Source: Monoplex corrugatus
Lineage: Eukaryota; Mollusca; Gastropoda; Littorinimorpha; Ranellidae
Direction of reading: 5' to 3'
NCBI GenBank assembly: GCA_030674185.1
Contig: JAPXFY010000022.1
Coordinates: forward strand, 2,732,928 to 2,796,927
Length of the DNA stretch: 64,000 bases
Below, in pieces: positions 57,403 to 64,000 of this stretch. The stretch's first letter is position 1; each line of letters opens with the position of its first letter. The notes under the pieces are model-generated. The model had not been told where the DNA came from. It was given only the letters and a program-made list of their open reading frames with translations, and did no database searches. Position numbers and translations under genes: made by a program.

Positions 57403-57925
57403 ACTTCCATCATACAGACGTTCTGATCATATAGCAGTAAACCTTGCAGTAACACTTCCATCATACAGACGTTGTGGTCATATAGCAGTAAACCTTGCAG
57501 TAACACTTCCATCATAAAGACGTTGTGGTCATATAGCAGTAAACCTTGCAGTAACACTTCCATCATACAGACGTTGTGGTCATATAGCAGTAAACCTTGC
57601 AGTAACGCTTCCATCATAAAGACGTTGTGGTCATATAGCAGTAAACCTTGCAGTAACACTTCTATCATACATACGTTGTGGTCATATAGCAGTAAATCTT
57701 GCAGTAACACTTCCATCATAAAGACGTTGTGGTCATATAGCAGTAAACCTTGCAGTAACACTTCCATCATAAAGACGTTGTGGTCATATAGCAGTAAACC
57801 TTGCAGTAACACTTCCATCATACAGACGTTGTGGTCATATAGCAGTAAACCTTGCAGTAACACTTCCATCATACAGACGTTGTGATCATAATTATAGCAG
57901 TAAACCTTGCAGTGACACTTCCATC
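57403..57925 (+). repeat. minisatellite, 51-bp unit type B, about 10 copies
   Basis: Unit contains ACTTCCATCATACAGACGTT, GTGGTCATATAGCAGTAAAC and CTTGCAGTAAC. Variants CATACAG and CATAAAG alternate. Same period as the array 30 bases to the left but unrelated sequence. Confidence 0.95.
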
Positions 57926-58120
57926 AATCAGCATATTGGTAACTTGTTAGTTTGTTTCTTTGTCGTTGTTATCGTTATTTTCTCTCTCTGTAGCCATCAG
58001 TAATCAAGTGTTGTCCAGTTTTGATTCCATTTGCGAATGTGTGTGTATGCTTCATTTGTGGCTCATCATTTCGAAGCTTTGAACATATCGTGGAAAGTGG
58101 TTTTATCTGTTGATTTATTG
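57926..58120. other. unique spacer
   Basis: Short unique stretch between the 51-bp array and the LINE fragment; nothing recognised. Confidence 0.4.
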
Positions 58121-58325
58121 AATGTGTTGGCAGTAACTAATGCTATTGCATGAAAATCAGCGCCGAAAAGACCAAGTTGATGGCTATCATCAACACCATG
58201 ATCACTGTTAATATAACTGTCCATGGACTGAAGCCAGGTACTGTTCAACAGTTCACATACCTGTGATCCATTTTAAACAGTGAGCGTCTAGGCTGAAACC
58301 TGTTTGGAAAGACAAGAACATCTCC
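58121..58325 (+). pseudogene. LINE reverse-transcriptase fragment, part left of the satellite
   Basis: M-K-I-S-A-E-K-T-K-L-M (58150 on), V-H-G-L-K-P-G-T-V, Q-F-T-Y-L, TGA at 58264-58266 in place of Gly, S-I-L-N-S-E. After a gap of about 20 codons and a frame change comes R-L-K-P-V-W-K-D-K-N-I-S (58290-58325). In relatives these segments are F-K-Y-L-G-S-I ... L-K-P-I-W-N-D-K-N-I-S, so the order is right. The last codons K-D-K-N-I-S are also the first unit of the satellite. Confidence 0.8.
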
Positions 58326-61300
58326 AATAAAAGACAAGAACATCTCCAATAAAAGACAAGAACATCTCCAATACAAGACAAGAACATCTCCATGTAAAGA
58401 AAGAACATCTCCATGTAAAGACAAGAACATCTCCAATAAAAGACAAGAACATCTCCATGAAAAGACAAGAACATCTCCATGTAAAAGACAAGAACATCTC
58501 CATGTAAAGACAAGAACATCTCCATGTAAAGACAAGAACATCTCCAATAAAAGACAAGAACATCTCCAATAAAGACAAGAACATCCTCCATGAAAAGACA
58601 AGAACATCTCCATGTAAAGACAAGAACATCTCCAATACAAGACAAGAACATCTCCATGTAAAAGACAAGAACATCTCCAATACAAGACAAGAACATCTCC
58701 ATGTAAAGACAAGAACATCTCCAATAAAAGACAAGAACATCTCCATGAAAAGACAAGAACATCTCCATGTAAAGACAAGAACATCTCCATAAAGACAAGA
58801 ACATCTCCAATAAAAGACAAGAACATCTCCATGTAAAGACAAGAACATCTCCATGTAAAGACAAGAACATCTCCAATAAAAGACAAGAACATCTCCATAA
58901 AAGACAAGAACATCTCCAATAAAAGACAAGAACATCTCCATGTAAAGACAAGAACACTCCAGTAAAAGACAAGAACATCTCCATTAAAAGACAAGAACAT
59001 CTCCATGTAAAGACAAGAACATCTCCAATGAAAGACAAGAACATCTCCATGAAAAGACAAGAACATCTCCAATAAAAGACAAGAACATCTCCAAAAGCTA
59101 AAAATCCAAAGAAACATCTCCATGTAAAGACAAGAACATCTCCAATAAAAGACAAGAACATCTCCATTAAAGACAAGAACATCTCCAATAAAAGACAAGA
59201 ACATCTCCATAAAGACAAGAACATCTCCATGTAAAGACAAGAACATCTCCATAAACAAGAACACTCCATGTAAAGACAAGAACATCTCCAATAAAAGACA
59301 AGAACATCTCCATGAAAAGACAGAACATCTCCATGTAAAGACAAGAACATCTCCATGTAAAAGACAAGAACATCTCCAATAAAAAAAGAAACAAGAACAT
59401 CTCCATGTAAAGACAAGAACATCTCCATGTAAAGACAAGAACATCTCCAATAAAAGACAAGAACATCTCCATGTAAAGACAAGAACATCTCCAATAAAGA
59501 CAAGAACATCTCCATGTAAAAGACAAGAACATCTCCAATAAAAGACAAGAACATCTCCATGAAAAGACAAGAACATCTCCATGTAAAGACAAGAACATCT
59601 CCAGTAAAAGACAAGAACATCTCCAATAAAAGACAAGAACATCTCCATAAAAGACAAGAACATCTCCATGTAAAGACAAGAACATCTCCAAGTAAAAGAC
59701 AAGAACATCTCCATGTAAAGACAAGAACATCTCCAATAAAAGACAAGAACATCTCCAATAAAGACAAGAACATCTCCATGTAAAGACAAGAACACATCCA
59801 CATTAAAGACAAGAACATCTCCCAATAAAAGACAAGAACATCTCCATGTAAAAGACAAGAACATCTCCATGTAAAGACAAGAACATCTCCATGTAAAGAC
59901 AAGAACATCTCCATGTAAAGACAAGAACATCTCCATAAAAGACAAGAACACTCCATGAAAGACAAGAACATCTCCAATAAAAGACAAGAACATCTCCATG
60001 AAAAGACAAGAACATCTCCATGAAAAGACAAGAACATCTCCATGAAAAGACAAGAACATCTCCATGAAAGACAAGAACATCTCCATGTAAAGACAAGAAC
60101 ATCTCCATGAAAAGACAAGAACATCTCCATGTAAAGACAAGAACATCTCCATGTAAAGACAAGAACATCTCCAATAAAAGACAAGAACATCTCAGATAAA
60201 GCAAGAACATCTCCATGTAAAAGACAAGAACATCTCCATAAAAGACAAGAACACTCCATGAAAGACAAGAACACTCCATGAAAGACAAGAACATCTCCAT
60301 GTAAAGACAGAACATCTCCATGAAAAGACAAGAACATCTCCAATAAAAGACAAGAACATCTCCATGTAAAGACAAGAACATCTCCAATAAAAGACAAGAA
60401 CATCTCCAATAAAAGACAAGAACATCTCCATGTAAAGACAAGAACATCTCCAATAAAAGACAAGAACATCTCCAATAAAAGACAAGAACATCTCCATGAA
60501 AAACAAGAAACATCTCCAATAAAAGACAAGAACATCTCCATGAAAAGACAAGAACATCTCCATGTAAAGACAAGAACATCTCCAATAAAAGACAAGAACA
60601 TTCCAATAAAGACAAGAACATCTCCATAGTAAAGACAAGAACATCTCCATGTAAAGACAAGAACATCTCCAATAAAGACAAGAACATCTCCATGTAAAGA
60701 CAAGAACATCTCCATGTAAAGACAAGAACATCTCCATAAAAGACAAGAACATCTCCATGAAAGACAAGAACATCTCCAATAAAAGACAAGAACATCTCCA
60801 TGTAAAGACAAGAACATCTCCATGTAAAGACAAGAACATCTCCAATAAAGACAAGAACATCTCCAATAAAAGACAAGAACATCTCCATAAAAGACAAGAA
60901 CATCTCCATGTAAAGACAAGAACATCTCCATGTAAAGACAAGAACATCTCCAATAAAAGACAAGAACATCTCCAATAAAAGACAAGAACATCTCCATGTA
61001 AAGACAAGAACATCTCCAATTAAAGACAAGAACATCTCCATGTAAAAGACAAGAACATCTCCAATAAAAGACAAAAGAACATCTCCATGTAAAGACAAGA
61101 ACATCTCCATGTAAAGACAAGAACATCTCCATGTAAAGACAAGAACATCTCCAAGTAAAGACAAGAACATCTCCAATAAAAGACAAGAACATCTCCATGT
61201 AAAGACAAGAACATCTCCATGTAAAGACAAGAACATCTCCATGTAAAGACAAGAACATCTCCAATAAAAGACAAGAACATCTCCAATAAAAGACAAGAAC

Positions 61301-63757
61301 ATCTCCATGTAAAGACAAGAACATCTCCATGTAAAGACAAGAAGAAAAACATCTCCAATAAAAGACAATGAACATCTCCAATAAAAGACAAGAACATCTC
61401 CATGTAAAGACAAGAACATCTCCAATAAAAGATAAGAACATCTCCATGTAAAGACAAGAACATCTCCAATAAAAGACAAGAACATCTCCATGTAAAGACA
61501 AGAACATCTCCATGTAAAGACAAGAACATCTCCATGTAAAGACAAGAACATCTCCATGTAAAGACAAGAACATCTCCAATAAAAGACAAGAACATCTCCA
61601 TGTAAAGACAAGAACATCTCCATGTAAAGACAAGAACATCTCCATGTAAAAACAAGAACATCTCCATGTAAAGACAAGAACATCTCCATGTAAAGACAAG
61701 AACACTCCATGTAAAGACAAGAACATCTCCAATAAAAGACAAGAACATCTCCATGTAAAGACAAGAACATCTCCAATAAAAAGACAAGAACAACTCTCCA
61801 TGTAAAGACAAGAACATCTCCAATAAAAGACAAGAACATCTCCAATAAAAGACAAGAACATCTCCATGTAAAGACAAGAACATCTCCAATAAAGACAAGA
61901 ACATCTCCATGTAAAGACAAGAACATCTCCAATAAAAGACAAGAACATCTCCATGTAAAGACAAGAACATCTCCATGTAAAGACAAGAACATCTCCAATA
62001 AAAGACAAGAACATCTCCAATAAAAGACAAGAACATCTCCATGTAAAGACAAGAACATCTCCAATAAAAGACAAGAACATCTCCAATAAAAGACAAGAAC
62101 ATCTCCAATAAAGACAAGAACATCTCCATGTAAAGACAAGAACATCTCCATGTAAAGACAAGAACATCTCCAATAAAAGACAAGAACATCTCCAATAAAG
62201 ACAAGAACATCTCCAATAAAAGACAAGAACATCTCCAATAAAAGACAAGAACATCTCCAATAAAAGACAAGAACATCTCCAATAAAAGACAAGAACATCT
62301 CCAATAAAAGACAAGAACAATCTCCAATAAAAGACAAGAACATCTCCATGAAAAGACAAGAACATCTCCATGTAAAGACAAGAACATCTCCATGTAAAGA
62401 CAAGAACACCTCCATGTAAAGACAAGAACATCTCCAATAAAAGACAAGAACATCTCCATGTAAAGACAAGAACATCTCCAATAAAAGACAAGAACATCTC
62501 CAATAAAAGACAAGAACATCTCCAATAAAAGACAAGAACATCTCCATGTAAAGACAAGAACATCTCCATGTAAAGACAAGAACATCTCCATGTAAAGACA
62601 AGAACATCTCCAATAAAAGACAAGAACATCTCCAATAAAAGACAAGAACATCTCCATGTAAAGACAAGAACATCTCCAATAAAAGACAAGAACATCTCCA
62701 TGTAAAGACAAGAACATCTCCAATAAAAGACAAGAACATCTCCAATAAAAGACAAGAACATCTCCATGTAAAGACAAGAACATCTCCATGTAAAGACAAC
62801 ACCTCCAATAAAAGACAAGAACATCTCCATGTAAAGACAAGAACATCTCCAATAAAAGACAAGAACATCTCCAATAAAAGACAAGAACATCTCCATGTAA
62901 AGACAAGAACATCTCCATGTAAAGACAAGAACATCTCCATGTAAAGACAACATCTCCAATAAAAGACAAGAACATCTCCATGTAAAGACAAGAACATCTC
63001 CAATTAAAGACAAGAACATCTCCATGTAAAGACAAGAACATCTCCATGTAAAGACAAGAACATCTCCAATAAAAGACAAGAACATCTCCATGTAAAGACA
63101 AGAACATCTCCAATAAAAGACAAGAACATCTCCATGTAAAGACAAGAACATCTCCATGTAAAGACAAGAACATCTCCATGTAAAGACAAGAACATCTCCA
63201 ATAAAAGACAAGAACATCTCCAATAAAAGACAAGAACATCTCCAATAAAAGATAAGAACATCTCCATGTAAAGACAAGAACATCTCCAATAAAAGACAAG
63301 AACATCTCCAATAAAAGACAAGAACATCTCCAATAAAAGACAAGAACATCTCCATGTAAAGACAAGAACATCTCCATGTAAAGACAAGAACATCTCCAAT
63401 AAATACAAGAACATCTCCATGTAAAGACAAGAACATCTCCATGTAAAGACAAGAACATCTCCATGAAAAGACAAGAACATCTCCATGTAAAGACAAGAAC
63501 ATCTCCATGTAAAGACAAGAACATCTCCATGTAAAGACAAGAACGTCTCCAATAAAAGACAAGAACATCTCCATGTAAAGACAAGAACATCTCCATGTAA
63601 AGACAAGAACATCTCCATGTAAAGACAAGAACATCTCCAATAAAAGACAAGAACATCTCCAATAAAAGACAAGAACATCTCCATGTAAAGACAAGAACAT
63701 CTCCATGAAAAGACCAGAACACCTCCAATATAAACAAGAACATCTCCATGAAACACA
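58308..63757 (+). repeat. satellite, 22-bp unit, about 248 copies, derived from LINE codons
   Basis: Core GACAAGAACATCTCC followed by AATAAAA or ATGTAAA. Two unit types are interspersed along 5.45 kb, with a minority of ATGAAAA, ATAAAA and deleted forms. The first unit is continuous with LINE codons TGG AAA GAC AAG AAC ATC TCC, and the last unit runs into ATG AAA CAC AAG ATC AGG of the same LINE. Unit length is 1 modulo 3, so minus-strand frames of up to 1800 codons (F-L-S-L-H-G-D-V-L-V type) are artefacts. Confidence 0.95.
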
Positions 63758-64000
63758 AGATCAGGCTTTTATGTGCATTGGTGCATTCCATTTTCTGTAT
63801 GCATGTGAGTTGTGGACCCTCAGTGGTATGGACCTGGACCCTCAGTGTATTCAGACACACAAATTCAAGCCATGGAAGTGAGATGTGATCACAAGATACT
63901 AAACACCAGATACACTGATCATATCACCAAACAACGAGTGAGACAAACCATCAAGCAGCACAGTGGACCATATGAAGATTTATTGACATCAATGAAGACA
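63733..64000 (+). pseudogene. LINE reverse-transcriptase fragment, part right of the satellite
   Basis: Continues the ORF: N-K-N-I-S-M-K-H-K-I-R-L-L-C-A-L-V-H-S-I-F, a one-base loss in a T run near 63793, L-Y-A-C-E-L-W-T-L-S-G-M, another shift near 63862, then I-Q-A-M-E-V-R-C-D-H-K-I-L-N, Y-T-D-H-I-T, G-P-Y-E-D-L-L-T. These are the family's Y-A-C-E-x-W-T, I-Q-A-M-E-M-R-C and G-P-H/Y-E-D-L-L segments in the right order. The element runs off the window. Confidence 0.82.

Noticed and set aside
54469..63757. CRISPR-like regular repeats
   Set aside because: Units are contiguous with no unique spacers, and the genome is animal.
58253..63860. Minus-strand frames of 950-1800 codons (M-E-M-F-L-S-L-H-G-D type)
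   Set aside because: Artefacts of the 22-bp satellite; all three frames cycle through the same peptide.

Overview
The window is animal nuclear DNA. Genes are split by introns, there are non-LTR retrotransposons of two kinds, cut-and-paste transposons (piggyBac-like and a RAG1-N-terminal-like family), SINE-like repeats, (CA)n and (GA)n microsatellites, and a very large load of minisatellites. The mix fits a marine lophotrochozoan, most likely a mollusc (inference from element families; no species marker seen). Roughly a third of the window (about 22 kb by my tally) is tandem repeat.

Layout. 1-6 kb: two piggyBac-like transposase copies on the + strand (one cut by the window edge, one decayed, with an intron) and a basic coiled-coil exon between them. 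6-13.9 kb: seven minisatellites, a dispersed 0.44-kb repeat and a few exon-like islands on the - strand. 13.9-15.4 kb: a 5'-truncated LINE that landed inside a 27-bp minisatellite. 16.4-21.4 kb: two - strand fragments of a RAG1-N-terminal-like zinc-finger protein, one with a transposase-like core downstream, plus a nested TTAA-bounded palindromic MITE. 23.3-28.8 kb: a CA/GT fold-back, a decayed PIN-like nuclease-family protein and an inverted-repeat element. 30.5-35.8 kb: a 5.3-kb satellite with a 23-bp unit. 36-47.3 kb (- strand): exons of the structure-specific endonuclease gene SLX1, with an intron of nearly 10 kb that holds a nearly complete LINE nested in a dispersed repeat. 49.3-50.7 kb: a second LINE type. 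53.1-55.9 kb (+ strand): two exons of an SLC15A4-like peptide/histidine transporter. 54.5-57.9 kb: three minisatellites. 58.1-64 kb: a LINE fragment whose codons for K-D-K-N-I-S have expanded into a 5.45-kb satellite.

The most striking result is the last one: a satellite flanked on both sides by the matching parts of one reverse-transcriptase ORF, whose repeat unit is itself a stretch of that ORF. This is direct sequence evidence for satellite birth inside a retrotransposon coding region.

Several host exons carry in-frame stops or one-base shifts, and the arrays contain many one-base deletions. Some of these breaks may be assembly errors rather than true decay. Very long open frames inside the arrays are by-products of unit lengths that are not multiples of three and carry no stops; they are not annotated as genes.
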